From Posidonia oceanica (lineage: Eukaryota > Streptophyta > Magnoliopsida > Alismatales > Posidoniaceae), in assembly GCA_037176725.1 (NCBI GenBank), contig JAZBRS010000020.1, positions 82,096,001-82,160,000 of the forward strand: a stretch of 64,000 bases of DNA, read 5' to 3'. Position numbers and translations under genes: made by a program. The notes under the pieces were generated by a model. That model searched no databases and was not told where the DNA came from. It worked only from the letters and a program-made list of their open reading frames with translations. Shown piece after piece: positions 1 to 11,820 of this stretch (its first letter is position 1; each line of letters opens with the position of its first letter).

Positions 1-325
1 CAAATATGGAAAGCTTTGGCTGACTGGGTTGCCACGTTGGACGCTGCAAAGCCAGCAGCCAACGTTAGCTGCTGGAAAACCAGTGGCCAACGTTGTATGC
101 GGGAAATTCAGTGGACAACACCCTTAATCAGTTTGCCTTTCAAATTTGGTCAAGACGTGAAGAACACTCAGGTTGCCAACATGTGGGGCTTAAAAGGTAT
201 AGCATTTTGAACTTGAGAGGGACATTTAGCTTAGGCGAGGTTCAGAAATGGATGGAGGGCCTCTAAGAGTGATCTAATGCAAGGGACTATCCTAACATGA
301 AGGGAGTGCCAAAATGGGGTATCTA
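1..325 (-). mobile_element. LTR fragment F (B-like family), U3 start
   Basis: The segment ends at 325 with the reverse complement of an LTR start (TGTAGATACCCC). It aligns with the start of the B-family LTR at 6380-6641, sharing the 'caaatatgg' opening, a GTTGGACGC cassette, the 'ctaatgca' stretch and 'catgaagggagtg'. It abruptly abuts U5-type sequence of LTR D at 326, so it is read as an element inserted into D. A 5-bp TSD on its right would be ttagg. The remainder lies outside the window. Confidence 0.65.
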
Positions 326-795
326 CATTAGGCACCCCGATACGTCCGAGAGTCGGTCTTTCTTAGGCAATCTCACGCTAATGCAGGGAAATGCTAGCCT
401 AATGCCTAAATGCAATGAATGTCTACCTACTATGCATGGGAAATAAACGTGCTATCTATGTGCTCAGCAACGCTGCTAGTGTTCCAAATTGGGCGGACCC
501 TGGTTCGTGAGAACTCCTAGGTAGTAAGCATCATAGCCCTAAATGTAGATGTAGGCGATAAAGCAAAACTGCGGGGAAAACCAAGCAATGCAAACGACGT
601 GTAAGCGATAAAGCAAAGTGGGTGCGGAAAATGGTGCGAAATGCGGAAAACAAGGTGAAAGAAGGGTGCAAAACCAAAACAAAGGGTTGGGCAACATTCA
701 TAGGGGTGGCGATAGGCATTAGAAGCAATAAAACACAGAAAACAGCGAAGGAAGCAAAATCAGCGTTTTAAAACTAAGTCAAGCCAACTGCAAGC

Positions 796-2152
796 GTTGG
801 ACGCTGGCAACAGCAGTGTCCAACACCTGCTGGAGGCAGACAGCATGCAGTTTTTAGAAAACAATGCATTCTAGCTATATGGATGCAATACAGATGCATG
901 AATGCAACTAAATGGGTGTATGACATGCAGGACTATCCTAACAGAGGATTAGAGGAGGGATCAGAGTAGGGGGCAAGCTAGGATCAAGGATCAAAGCAAG
1001 CAGGATGTTGGACGCCCATGAGCATGGCGTCCAACGTTAGACGCCAGAGTGATAGGCGTCTAACACAGGCCAGAGAGAAAAAAAGAAAAAAAGCATACAA
1101 AAGACAAATAAAAAATGGGAGCATGCATTTGGGCTACTGGAGACAAACAGAGGGCAAGCGTGCAAGTAAGGGAAGCATAAGAAACCAACTAAAAAACATT
1201 ACCTGTAGCATTTGCCAGGCCAGAGGCACAACCAAAATGTTGGACGCGAGCTAGGCTGGCGTCCAATGTTGGACGCCTGCTCTAGCAGCGTGCAACGCCC
1301 TGGGAGGCACAAACACACAAAAACTTGCATGTAACATAGCAAATGAACAAAAGAAGCCATGGAATGATTGCAAAGGAAGCTAGCATGTATGGTAAATACT
1401 GAAGTCATGTAAACAAGCAAGATCATAGCATTATGCAAGCATCAAAAAAGCAAACAGGGGGGCTGGATCGTTAGACGTTGGAGATAGCAGCGTCCAACGT
1501 TGGCCGCTGAAGCCTCTGGCGTCCAACGACCACAGCATGCAAACTTACCTGTGCTAAGGGGGAGCTCAGCTCTAAACCCCACCTATATGCATGCAAACAT
1601 ACTGATGGCATACCAGAGCAAAAGAAATATGTATAGCAAGCATTTAAGTCAAGGAAAGCAAGAAAGGAAGAACATGCATGGGAATAAAAGATAAAAGGAC
1701 TAAAAGAAATAACATGCAATTTAAGAGGAGGCTAACAATCCTAAGCATGGTTGCCATAGAGGCCAGGCATTACTAGGCATACATAGAACATGCATAGACA
1801 TCAAAAAAATAGGCATGGTACAAGCATGGCAGCAAATTACAGCTAGCAGAGGTGTTGGACACTGGATGAACCAGCGTCCAACGTTGGACGCGGCTCACCC
1901 AGGCGTCCAACGTAGGCAGGAAGTAAACAGATTCAAAGCATGCAAGAAACATTAGGCATGGATCAAAGCAGAGAAGTAGGCATGGTATAACATCTGAAAA
2001 TGAGTAAAGGAAGCATGCAACATGGAGTCGCAGAAAAACAAACAATAGCAAAGCATGGAAGGCATTAAAACAGGAGGAAAGCAAAACAGGGTGTTGGACG
2101 CTGCCCTAGGCCGCGTCCAATGTTGGACGCACCAGATGGCGCGTCCAACACA
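796..2152. repeat. Array of GTTGGACGC/GCGTCCAAC double-hairpin cassettes in LTR D
   Basis: Cassettes start at about 796, 1007, 1239, 1470, 1854 and 2093, so most intervals are 211-239 bp. A full cassette is GTTGGACGC, a 9-14 nt spacer, GCGTCCAAC, then immediately a second GTTGGACGC, spacer and GCGTCCAAC. In the 1007 cassette the second hairpin reads GTTAGACGC/GCGTCTAAC: both arms changed and still pair. The sequence between cassettes is A/T-rich and much less conserved. Confidence 0.8.
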
Positions 2153-2999
2153 TTGAACTTCGCTTCAGTTAAGCGAGGCAGCCAAATCGATTGAAAACCT
2201 CAAATAAACTAGCTAATAAGCAAAGGTGGTCGATTACAAGCATGGTGGTATACTTGGCACCGAAATTAGACGAGTGGATTGCTCCACCCATCTCCTCCTC
2301 CTCATTGCCGGAAAATCAAGCGATGGAGGGGTGTGTGCTGTGCTAAAGTGCATGGAAAGCAAGGGAAAACACTCACACTAGCATGCGTGGTCCTAAGGGG
2401 AAGAAAACCAATGTTCTTGTGGCCTGGAACGGTGCCTTCACCTTCGATGCCGGTGCTGCAGAGGTTGCGGCAGAGCCAACTCCGACGAGCTCGTGCGGGC
2501 GGCTGGAAGCACCAGAAGAGTCGGCAAAAGGTCAAGGACGGAGGTGGATGATCACTCTGTGCTCTCGAGTCGACGAATTCCCTCTTGGCTCTGTGTGGTG
2601 AATGCCGGAATGGAGAGAAGGGGGCTGTTTTGTGCAGCTGGTGCATGGGTTTGTGTGCGGGCAGCGGCTTTGGCAGAGGATTTGCAGGCGGTTGTAGGTG
2701 GTGTCAGAGGCTTCTAAGTGTGTGGGAGGCTCGAGGAATGTCAGGAGCTTGGTAGAGGTGTGTCAGATGGCCGGCGGAGCCACGACGGTGGCTGACACGG
2801 GCGGTCGAAGGTTGTAAGGGCGGAGAGAGCGGGATTTGGGCTGAAATCGAAATGATTGGTTCCAAAGGTAGTAACTCATCCTTGGAAAGTAGTGGATGAG
2901 CTGGAGGGCAACAGAAAATAGGTAGTAAGTGCGGGGAGGCAGTGGATTGGACAGCTGGTGAGCTGGAAGGGGCGGAACAGCCGCTGCTGTAATCGAGCC

Positions 3000-3092
3000 G
3001 TTGGACGCTGGAGCAGGAGGCGTCCAACGTTGGACGCTGGCACAGGACGCGTCCAACGTTGGACGCTGCCTATTCCAGCGTACAACATGCTC
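3000..3092. repeat. Triple hairpin cassette in LTR D
   Basis: Three consecutive GTTGGACGC ... GCGTCCAAC units lie head to tail, with two perfect copies of the 18-bp palindrome GCGTCCAACGTTGGACGC at their junctions. The third right arm is altered to GCGTACAAC. This is the densest single instance of the motif in the window. Confidence 0.85.
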
Positions 3093-3318
3093 AGTTGGCA
3101 AAAGCTGCAAATGGGCTTGGGCTTGGGCTTAGGAAGGCTTGAAAATGTGCAAAGAGGCTTGGGTTAAGGCTTTGAGGGTTGGACAAGGTTTTAGGCTTAG
3201 GTTTGGGTTGGAAAATGGGTTAGAAAAAAGGTTAGGAAAAAGAATGCCATCCCAGAGTCCACACAAGCCTGCAAGAGAAAACCACCAACTTCCAGGCTAT
3301 CAGAATGGGGTGTCTACA

Positions 3319-4270
3319 GTGGCAGAGGGAGTCGAGGTAATAACTACAATGTTTGGAAATGCCACCCAAATTTGCATGGAAAGGGTGGTCATGGTTTGCA
3401 GCACCCTTCTAATAAATAAACTACGAAAAAGACTCCTCTCTCTAGTGATGTTGTACCTCTGTTGCTGATCAGTGTGGGTGCCGTCATCAGTCCCCTTCTC
3501 TGCCTCCTTCCTCCTCGACATTAGTTCCTTGAAAGGATCTTAACCCAGTTACTTCTTCTCTATCCCCGCATGATACCTCTGGTCACCAGTCAGGGAAGAC
3601 ACCAGTATACTATTCCAAGCTTCCCTTATGCGACGATCAAGAGTCAAGGGATACTTTTGGCTCTCTAGCTAAAAAGCCTACCCACACTTCTTCGGTACCT
3701 GTGTCTTGGAGCCGCAAAAAGAAGAAGGCCATAGTCAAGGCACTGCTTGTGGCTCTTGATGTTTTAGACTCTAAAGAATCGACGGTAGAGGAGGAAGATA
3801 TTGAGCCTCCTCTCAATCCTTCTCATTCTAAAGGTTGCCATATCACTGTTCATCAGGCTAGCCCCCCTCATGCTACACTAGGTACCTCCCCTATCTATAT
3901 GTCTCCGCCTCCTCCATGTCCAAAAATGGTGCATGGTGGGGCTCCCTCTTCTTCTTGTTTCTCTTCCTAGTCGAACTCCTCAGGAGTAAGCACGACTGGG
4001 CTAGGGGAATCCTCCTCCCATGATTCTATTTTAAATGGTATCCTCAGTTGGGACACCTACGATGAATTTATGATTTTTTGTTCCAAAATTGGAATTCTAA
4101 TTGATGATACTAGGGATGCTAAATGTTTGCTTAATTTGATCAGAGCACAACACAATCTTCCTACTTCTAATTTAGATGAGGAAAACGCATGTGTAGACCT
4201 CTTGCGTGCTCTACACTGCTAATTGTCTTTGCTGCTGTCGGTTTAGCAACGTTTAAAATTTTATCTTGTG
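3319..4270 (+). pseudogene. LINE L, ORF1 remnant
   Basis: This lies directly upstream of and collinear with a LINE ORF2 start at 4271, so it should be the ORF1 of the same L1-type element. Translation gives a broken frame. A lysine-rich stretch (SWSRKKKKAIVKALL) is near 3707, a Ser/Pro-rich region follows, and an ORF1 C-terminus-like stretch (SWDTYDEFMIFCSKIG) is near 4050. No RNA-binding domain or zinc knuckle can be recognised. The 5' side is cut by LTR D at 3318. The ORF1 assignment rests mainly on position and is inference. Confidence 0.45.
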
Positions 4271-4603
4271 ATGATTAATTTGGCTTGGAACATTCATGGA
4301 CTAGGAAGTAGTTCTAAACGTAGAGAGCTTAGGAATTTTGTTTGCATGGCTAAGGTAGATTTTCTTATTGTTCTTGAAACCAAGGCTGAGTCCTTTTCTC
4401 AAAGTACTTTGAGATCCATTGGGGGTGGTAGACTCAATAGGTGGGAGTTCCTACCGGCCTAGGGACTCTCTGATGGTATTTTAATTGGCTGGGATGAAGC
4501 TAGCCACAGTAACATGGAGGTTTTCCATGGTCATTTTTCACTTTCTATTCACTTTAGGATTCTCTTTGATTCCTTTGAATGGTGGCTCATGGGAGTATAT
4601 GGT
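4271..4603 (+). pseudogene. LINE L ORF2, endonuclease N-terminus (5' piece)
   Basis: ATG at 4271 opens a frame with WNIHGLGS, KRRELRN and FLIVLETKAES, the N-terminal hallmarks of the apurinic-type endonuclease of plant L1 LINE ORF2 (catalytic Asn in WN, Glu in ETK). There is one in-frame TAG at 4460. The frame runs to ...GVYG at 4603, where the LTR of element A begins. The next codon of the same protein is at 60263, so the gene is split by a 55.7-kb insertion without loss of phase. In life this enzyme nicks target DNA and reverse-transcribes LINE RNA; this copy is dead. Confidence 0.88.
4599..4603. repeat. Left TSD (atggt) of element A
   Basis: The five bases atggt precede the LTR start TGTAGACACC and recur at 60258-60262 right after the LTR end CATGACA. 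Removing one copy plus the element restores an open LINE frame (GVYG then PYLASSK), which proves the boundaries. Confidence 0.95.
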
Positions 4604-5392
4604 TGTAGACACCCCGTTTTGACAGCTATTCATTGGAGGATCTTTGGAAGCTCATCTGGATTGCGGCATGACCCAACCAAAACCTCAACTCCATTTCAAA
4701 CCCACCAAAACATCATCAAAACCCTAAAACTCTGCAAAACCTCATCAAAACTCTATATCCCAACTAAATCCAGCTTAACAACACCTAAGCCAATCCTAAG
4801 CCTTAACCCAAGTCTTAACCCAAACCAAAATCCCAAAAACAGCCTTGAAACATCTCTAGGATGTTAGACGCTGGCTGTGCCAGCGTCCAACGTTGGGCAT
4901 TGCCTACGCTAGCGTCCAACATTGGACGCTACTCTGGTTAGCGTCCAATGCATCGGCCGCAGTAGCCCTTTGGCTCCAGCTCTACCACGCCCAGGACGGC
5001 CCTTTGCCAGCTCCACTGCTCCCCACAGACTGCCCAGCCACTTGGCTTGCCCTAGGAGTCGGTGCTTCACCCCGGTACCGCCCGTACAGCACGCCACCTA
5101 CCCAAACTTTCCTGCCGTGCATTCATTTGGACGTTTCCGGCCACCCTGTTGCTGACCTACCACTCGCCATGCACGCCACCTCCAGAACATGCCTGTCATC
5201 CCACGCCCACTCGCCGTGCACGCCACATCCCGCTGTGACCTCCAGAGCACGCTCTTGCCACCTTCTGCCATTGGTAGAGCTTCCCCAAACAAAACCATGC
5301 AACCCAACCGCTGCAACACTTGCCCCACACTTACCAGAGATTTCACGAGAGCTCCAAAGCCTCCTAGCAACCCAAAGCGATCCAGTGAGCAT
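4604..5392 (+). mobile_element. 5' LTR of A, first part (U3)
   Basis: It aligns with 57296-58053 of the 3' LTR, starting TGTAGACACCCC and continuing through a C/A-rich tract and a cassette at about 4865-4957. It is interrupted after 'tccagtgagcat' by the insertion of B. The long frames here (for example 4893-5558) merely read through LTR sequence and are not considered genes. Confidence 0.9.
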
Positions 5393-6641
5393 TGTGGATA
5401 TGGGGTTTTTGGTTAGGAGAAGCTTGTTGTGTCTATTTGGTGCTTCCTTGTTGTCCTTTTTTTATATCCAACTCCGTCACTCCACAGGTGACAGAATTGG
5501 TGTGATCGCCACTCTCAGTTCGCTTTCGCTGGCCCTCGAGACGCCTTGGGAGATGTGATATGGTTGTGGGTTCTGCTACCTTGGGACAACGCTTGCGTTG
5601 TCCAAGGGTGCCCGTGTTTGGTGAGTTTCTTCTTTTTCTTCTTTTCCTTGCAAAATAGATTTTAAAGATGCGGATTAATAAAGTGTAGTATATGATTCAA
5701 AACAAATTGAAAATTAACATAAAATGAAAGGAGGAATACTTACCTGAGTGGTTTTATCCCCCCGGTTGCAACTAAGTATGACTATGCCTAGCTACAACAA
5801 TATATGAAATGAAATGCTTCGCTATATTATGAATTTAAACATATGATATGAAAAGAAAAGGAAAACTAAAGAGAGCCCCCTTTTTATCTATGCACGGAAT
5901 GCAAGTGGTGTCGATGTGATGTCACTAACGACAGAGGAGGACTCAAGCTCTCTCAAAAACTCTTTCTCTGTATAACTTCTCTCGAGATTCTGGCTCAAAA
6001 CACTTTCTACTTGCTCTCAATAATTCTTCTAAAATTGTGTTCCTCTCTCAAGGAAATCCTCAAAAATCCCTTCTAAATCCCCCCTCAAATTTTCATCCCC
6101 AATCTCAGTGGGGGTACCCCTGCTTTTATAGAAGCACGGGAGGAACAAATAAGGACACAAAGCCCAAGTCAGCAACTTTCCTGTTTCAGAAGTGTTGGAC
6201 ACTGACCATTACAGCGTCCAATGTTGGACGCTGGAATACCCAGCGTCCAACGACCATCCGAGCCAAAGATGCCAGGATCAAAGAATATTCCTCAATAAGT
6301 GGCTGATTAATAACCATTAAAGCCAATTAAGGCCTTGACTGGTCAAAGGACCTTTAGTGGAGGCAAAGCACAAAATTTGATTTTAGCCAAATATGGCAAG
6401 TTTGGGGAAACAGAAAACTAGGTTGTTGGACACCATGACACACAACGTCCAACGTTGGACGTTAGGGTATCCAGTGTCCGACACACTCAAATGCAAACTT
6501 GCCAATTCTGGCCTCTCAATCACTGGGACAAGTGTTAATAAGTTAGATGAGAGTACTTGAGCTGGGCAAAAAGCTTCTAGAGGTGGTCTAATGCAATAGA
6601 CTACACTACCATGAAGGGAGTGTCAAAACGGGGTATCTACA
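5393..6641 (-). mobile_element. 3' LTR of B
   Basis: This 1249-bp LTR on the minus strand starts TGTAGATACCCC (6641) and ends CCATATCCACA (5393). A second copy of exactly the same length lies at 39236-40484. A polypurine tract (complement of aattgcacctccttg) adjoins it at 6642. It contains two hairpin cassettes (about 6196-6256 and 6426-6485) and a TATA box. Confidence 0.9.
6124..6130 (-). promoter_or_regulatory. TATA box of B LTR
   Basis: On the minus strand the sequence CTATAAAAGC occurs mid-LTR (TATAAAA = complement of 6130 to 6124). Transcription would start 20-35 nt downstream, at about 6110-6095. The inverted fragment at 42821 begins at the equivalent of 6110, which supports R starting here. 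Confidence 0.6.
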
Positions 6642-6982
6642 AATTGCACCTCCTTGAAGATGGCTTCGGCACGAAGCTATCTACAAGGCGAGATGATACC
6701 CCCGTGTGGCGCTACCTGGAGATCCTAAATGAAATCCAATGCCTGCTGCCACCAGACTTGGACGAGACACATTGAGGGTCGGCTAAAGAAACACGGCCAA
6801 GGGGATTGCCCAAGGGGAACAAACTAACGACATGACCACGGGGGTTGCCCGTGGGGGTCAAACTAAAAGACTTGCCACGGGGATTGCCCACGGGGGTCAA
6901 ACTTAAAAGATGGATAGCTAATGTCTCCGACGACCACTCAATGCGAATGCAATACAATGCGAATGTAATACAATGTGCTATG
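6642..6982 (-). mobile_element. 3' end of B interior: polypurine tract and G-rich repeats
   Basis: It adjoins the 3' LTR with the polypurine tract (minus strand caaggaggtgcaatt). At 6790-6910 there are tandem copies of a roughly 40-bp unit with the core ggggattgcccacggggg. It is collinear with 40485-40865 in the second internal copy. It stops at 6982, where C begins after ctatg, and resumes at 27420. Confidence 0.75.
6978..6982. repeat. Left TSD (ctatg) of element C
   Basis: ctatg at 6978-6982 matches ctatg at 27420-27424. The uninterrupted allele (gcgctatgcatgg near 40860) contains it once. Confidence 0.92.
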
Positions 6983-7734
6983 TGTAGTAATCCCGGTGTT
7001 CGGATCGTCCATGCATGCTGCCAAAGCTCGCGTGCACCGATCGGAATTAGGTTCACTATTAGCGGGTGTATTTGAGAAGGAAGACTTGATTCGAAAACAC
7101 TTAAAAAAGGGAAAAAGGAAAGAAAAGAGGAAGATAAGACAAATCAGAGTCGCCACCGTGTCTATTAAGTCGGGAGACATGGAAAATCGAGGAAATGCGT
7201 GAATAAATACGCAAAACCAAGCAAAAGATGCAATGCGATGCAAAGTAGATGAAATGAGATGCAATGAGATGCAAATGATGTGACTCGTGCCTAGGATAAG
7301 GGCAATATGGTCATTACGAGCCATGAGAAAGGGCAAGGACTCCTGTTATGTGCGGGGAAGGTGTTAGGCACCCCTGACACGCCCGAGAATCAGTCTTTCT
7401 AGGCTTACGCTCGCATACGCAGGAGAATGCATGCTTTGAATGCCTAAGTGCCATGAATGCCTAATTAGATGCTCAAAGGTGTGCTCTAAGTGATGAAATG
7501 CGTGCAAGGAATTAAACGTGCAATCTAAGTGCTCAGTAGCGCTGTCTGTGTTCCGAACCGGGCGAACCCTGGTTCGTGAGAACTCCAGGCAGTAAGCATC
7601 ACTACCCTAAATGCAAATGCAAGCGATAAAACAAAATAGCGGTAAAACCTAACACATGCAAGCGACATACAAAGGAAAACAAGAGCAAATACGCAAAACG
7701 GTGCGAGAAACGAAAATAGGTACGCAAAACAATG

Positions 7735-8135
7735 CAAATGGAAGCAAAATAGGATGCGGGCACGCAAAATAATGCAAATGCAAGCAAAACAGGTGCGGGC
7801 ACGCAAAATAATGCAAATGCAAGAAAAACAGGATGCGGGCATACAAAATAATGCAAATGGAAGCAAAACAGGATGCGGGCATGCAAAACAATGCAAATGC
7901 AAGCAAAACAGGTGTGGGCACGCAAAACAATGCAAATGCAAGCAAAATAGGATGTAGGTACGTAAAACAATGCAAATGCAAGCAAAACAGGATGTAGGCA
8001 CGCAAAATAATGCAAATGCAAGCAAAACAGGATGTGGGCACGCAAAACGATGCTAATGCAAGCAAAACAGGATGCGGGCATGCAAAACGATGCAAATGCA
8101 AGCAAAATAGGATGCGGGCAAGCAAAACAATGAAA
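7735..8135. repeat. 40-bp tandem repeat in C 3' LTR
   Basis: About ten head-to-tail units have the core aatgcaaatgcaagcaaaac followed by agg(a)tgcgggcacgcaaaac. The 5' LTR has only about six (20150-20400), so copy number changed after insertion. Long frames in several phases translate to repeats such as HCFACPHPVLLAF; these come from the array and are not proteins. Confidence 0.9.
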
Positions 8136-8214
8136 TGCAAGCAAAACAGTGCAAATGCAAGCAATAATGCTAAATGCAAAGCTAATTAGGAGTTATACAT
8201 GCAAAAATGCAAGA

Positions 8215-8655
8215 AAAGGACCTAAATGTAATTAAGAGAGATCGTAGGGGGCCAGATGCAATTAAATGCAAACCTAGAGGCCTATATGTAATGAAAATGC
8301 AAACTCAGGGGCCTAGATGCAATGCAAATGCAAAACTAGGGACCTACATGCAATGCAAATGCAAACTTAGGGGCTTAGATGCAACTAAATGCAAACCTAG
8401 GGAATTAAATGCAATGCAAATGCAAACTCAGGGGCCTAGATGCAATTAAAATGCAAAACTAGGGACCTATGTGCAATGCAAATGCAAACTCAGGGGCCTA
8501 GATGCAATTAAATGCAAACCTAGGGAACTATATGCAATGCAAATGCAAACTCGGGGGCCTAGATGCAATGCAAATGCAAAACTAGGGACCTATGTGCAAT
8601 GCAAATGCAAACTTAGGGGCCTAGATGCAATTATTTTAAAAAACAGGGGTGCAAA
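8215..8655. repeat. Short tandem repeat 'ggggcctagatgcaat' in C 3' LTR
   Basis: Units of about 35-40 bp alternate the cores tgcaatgcaaatgcaaact and (g)ggcctagatgcaa. The same array is at 20480-20900 in the 5' LTR. Confidence 0.85.
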
Positions 8656-11007
8656 TGCAATGCATAAAAAATAAAAAGTATGCTGTGAATGGACCTGGAT
8701 GCAAATAAAGTAAAATGCTGGTGCTTTATGCAATGTAATAAGGTAAAATGCAAATTAAATGATATGTCTAACAAGTAGAGGACTGGAAAGTAATAAAAGC
8801 ATAATACAGAATAAAAAATGCAATGTAATATGGTAAAGTATGAGATTAAATGATTTTCAACTGAACAGAGGACTTTAAAGTAATAAAAATAAAATAAAGA
8901 ATAAAATATGCAATGCAGTATGGTAAACTTAGAATTTAAATGACTGATAAACAAAACAGAGGATTGAAACGTAAATAAAATAAACTACAGAAGATAAATG
9001 CAATGTAATAAGATAAAAACATGAAATTAAATGATATTAATCAACTGAAGGACCTAGATGTCAATAAAATAAATTGTTGGACTAAAAAACAAGTGACATT
9101 AAAGTATTTGAACTGCAAATGGACTAAGACGTAATAAAAATAAATTAAATGCAATGCAATAAAGTTTAATTCAGAAATTAAATAAAACTTAAACTACAAC
9201 TGGACTTAAACGCAAATAAATAAAACTAACGGAAACAAATGCAATACAATGCAAACTTACCAATTTAAGAAAAAATAAACCTAAAACGCAACTAATGCGA
9301 TTAAAAAATGATGGAGCTACAGTAGGCGGCGCTGCTCGCCGGGGGGAGGCTCTGCACCAGCGCTCCAGGGGGCGGCGCGGCACGGGCGGAGCTCGGGGAG
9401 GTGCGGCGCGGTCCGGTGGAGGTGCGGCGAGGTCCGGCGGAGCGGCGGGCCGCCTGGCGCGCTGCGGCGAGTCTGTTGCACCGGCGATCGGCGCCGGGGT
9501 AGAAGGAGGCTTCGGCGAGTCGGGGAGGGCGCACCAGGGCTCGAAACGCGAAAAAAAACATATGGGGAGCAAGAGGGGAGTGAGGCGGAGCTGGTGGAGG
9601 AGTTTATTACCTGTTGGAGCGTGCGGGGAGGTCCGGCGAGCTCGTGGAGATTCTGTGGTGCTGCTGCGAGGCGGAGGAGGCTCTGGAGGCGGCAGTGGCA
9701 CACAGGAGGGGTCCGAGCGAGACTGTGGAGGTGCGGAGGAGGTTTTTGAGGTGACGGAGGTCCTTCTGCTCTCGTCCACACGTGGATGGCCGGAGTGGGT
9801 CTGTTGCACGATAATTCTCTCTCCTCTCTCTCTCTATGGCTTTCACCGGAGGTGCCTCATGTAGGTGGCCTTTGGAGGCTTCGTGCGGTTGCAGGTGGGT
9901 TCGTGGGGGAGTGCTGGAGTGTGGTGGAAGGTCTGGAGGAGTGTTGGGCTTTGTGGGTTCTCTGGTGGTGAAGGAGTTCTGGTGGGTTCGTGTGGTTATG
10001 GTGGGGGTGAAGAGGAGATGAAGAGGCTCTGGGTGTTGGAGGGCTGGTCTGTGTGGGAGTTGGAGGGTTGAGGGTGGAGGTCTGTGTGGATGTGTGGGAG
10101 ATGGCGGGTTGCTGGAAGGTGGGCTTCGTCTTTGGCAGAGGGTGGAGGTGAAGAAGAGGTGAAGGTGATGGAGGGTTCTCTGTGTGGGGGAGGGGCTGAG
10201 GTCTGGGGGTGTTTTCTGTGTCTTTGGGTGTGGAGGTGATGGAGAGATGAAGAGGAAGTGATGGCTGTCTGGCTGTGGTTTGGTTGTTTTTTTTCAAAAC
10301 GGAGAGGAGGAATGGATGATAAGTTGAGATAAGGAGGAGGTGATGGAGTTTGAAAATAGGGGGAGAGTTGTGGTTTGAAAATAGAAACGGGGGGAGAAAA
10401 ATGGAGGGAGAAGTTGCTGTACTGGAGGAAGAAAAGAAGAAGAAGGAGGAAGGAGAGTGGGCCATGCTATAGGTGGAGAAAAAAAGTGAAAAAAGAGAGA
10501 AAAAATAAAGAAGAAGAAGAAGAAGGAGAGGAAGGAAGAAGGGAAAAAAGGGGCTTAATGGGCCTTGGGCTTGGTTTGGATTTTTTGCTTTGATTTTAAT
10601 TAGTTTAGGTTCGAATGAGTTTTAAATTAGATTAGTTTTAATTTAGATTAGTTTAAATGAATTTGGTTGTTGATTGTTTAAATTGATTCTAATCTTAATT
10701 TGATTCAAGTTGAAATGGACTTTGTGTTTTAAATGGGTTTTAGGGTTTTAAAATGGGGTTTGGGGTTTAGTTTATTTTTTAATGAGTTTGGATGTGTTTT
10801 AACTTTAGTTGGTTTTAAATTTAAATGATTTTTGATTTGTTTAAGTGGGTTTTGACTTTAATTGTTAAATTCAAATTGGTTTTAATTTTTAATTAGGTTT
10901 AAAGATGGGCTTGGGGTTTTGATTGCATTTAATTGGGCTGTAATTGTGATTTAAATTTGCATGGATTAGATTTAGGGTTTAGGGTTTTAAGTTTTTAGGG
11001 TTTGGGG

Positions 11008-11233
11008 TTTTTTTTTGTTTTTTTTTTTACCCTAACCTACTATAGCTTAACAGATATTTTTCTTCAAGGCAAGCCCACAGGTCACGAGTTTGAAACCTAT
11101 GGGCGGAAGGAAGAGAAATTAATCCCAATGCAAGAAAGAGTGGAAAATCCACTCTATGTGCGGTGGGCAGGTATCGAACCCGTGGCTTGAGAAGGTAGTG
11201 GAGGTGACCCAACCACTATGGTAACCATTGCCG
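11008..11233 (-). mobile_element. tRNA-derived SINE copy 1
   Basis: Read on the minus strand, it starts near 11233 with an A-box-like tagtggttggg, then a B box (GGGTTCGATACC), and ends in a poly-A (plus-strand T run 11008-11028). It is inserted in the telomere-like gggtttggggttt tract. Four more copies with the same layout are in the window. It is non-coding, would be transcribed by RNA polymerase III and would depend on LINE enzymes. Confidence 0.82.
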
Positions 11234-11300
11234 GTTTAGGGTTTGTTAGGGTTTAGGGTTTGTTGATTAGGGTTTAGGGTTTGTTGATTAGGGTTTGGGG

Positions 11301-11521
11301 TTTTTTTTTTTTTAACCCTAACCTACTAGAGCTTAACGGATTTTGTTCTTCAAGGCAAGCCCATAGGTCACAGGTTCGAAACCTGTGGGCGGCAGGAAGG
11401 GAAATTAATCCCAATGCAAGAAAGAGTGGAAAATCCTCTCCATGTGTGGTGGGCCGGTTTCGAACCCGCGGCTTGAGAAGGTATTGGAGGTGACCCAACC
11501 ACTATGGTAACCATTGCTGGT
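11301..11521 (-). mobile_element. tRNA-derived SINE copy 2
   Basis: Same family as copy 1, with poly-A at the left (T run 11301-11313), a B box (GGTTTCGAACC on plus, complement GGTTCGAAACC) near 11456 and an A-box-like region near 11495. It lies in the same tttggggttt context. Confidence 0.82.
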
Positions 11522-11591
11522 TAGGTTTGGGGTTTGTTAGGATTTACGATTTGTTGATTAGGGCTTAGGGTTTGTTGATTAGGGTTTGGGG

Positions 11592-11820
11592 TTTGTTTTT
11601 TTTGTTTTTTTTTTAACCTAACCTATTATAGCTTAACGGATTTTTTCTTCAGGAAATCCCACAGGTCACAAGTTCGAAACCTGTAGGCTGCACGGAAGGG
11701 AAATTAATCCCATGCAAGAAAGAGTGGGAAAATCCCACTCAATATGCACTGAGCGGGTTTCGAACCCACGTCATGAGTGGGTAGTGGAGGTGACCCAACC
11801 ACTACGGTAACCATTACGGT
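11592..11820 (-). mobile_element. tRNA-derived SINE copy 3
   Basis: Same family, T run 11592-11614, B box complement near 11757, head at 11820. The flanks are again gggtttggggttt and ggtttggggtttgttagg. Confidence 0.82.

Larger units (their letters stand above)
326..3318 (-). mobile_element. LTR D (relative of the A-family LTR), U5 end cut off
   Basis: The right edge at 3318 is the reverse complement of TGTAGACACCCC, an LTR start, and LINE sequence begins immediately after it. The left part carries the conserved U5 blocks seen in A, C, H and G: the 'ggcacccc...gagtcggtcttt' block at 331-365 and the 'ccctggttcgtgagaactcc' block near 497. The final U5 part is missing because element F abuts at 325. 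The LTR holds an array of inverted-repeat cassettes. No coding capacity is seen. Confidence 0.7.

Noticed and set aside
7602..8179. Overlapping minus-strand frames with repeated CFACIC/LLAFALF peptides that look like membrane proteins
   Set aside because: They are translations of the 40-bp tandem array in several phases; the same happens at 19978-20435. There is no start context or homology.
9189..9864. GC-rich open frames on both strands (about 200 aa) suggesting a gene
   Set aside because: They lie inside C's LTR, recur shortened and frame-broken at 21454-22084 in the other LTR, and have low-complexity Pro/Arg/Ser or Gly/Arg composition.
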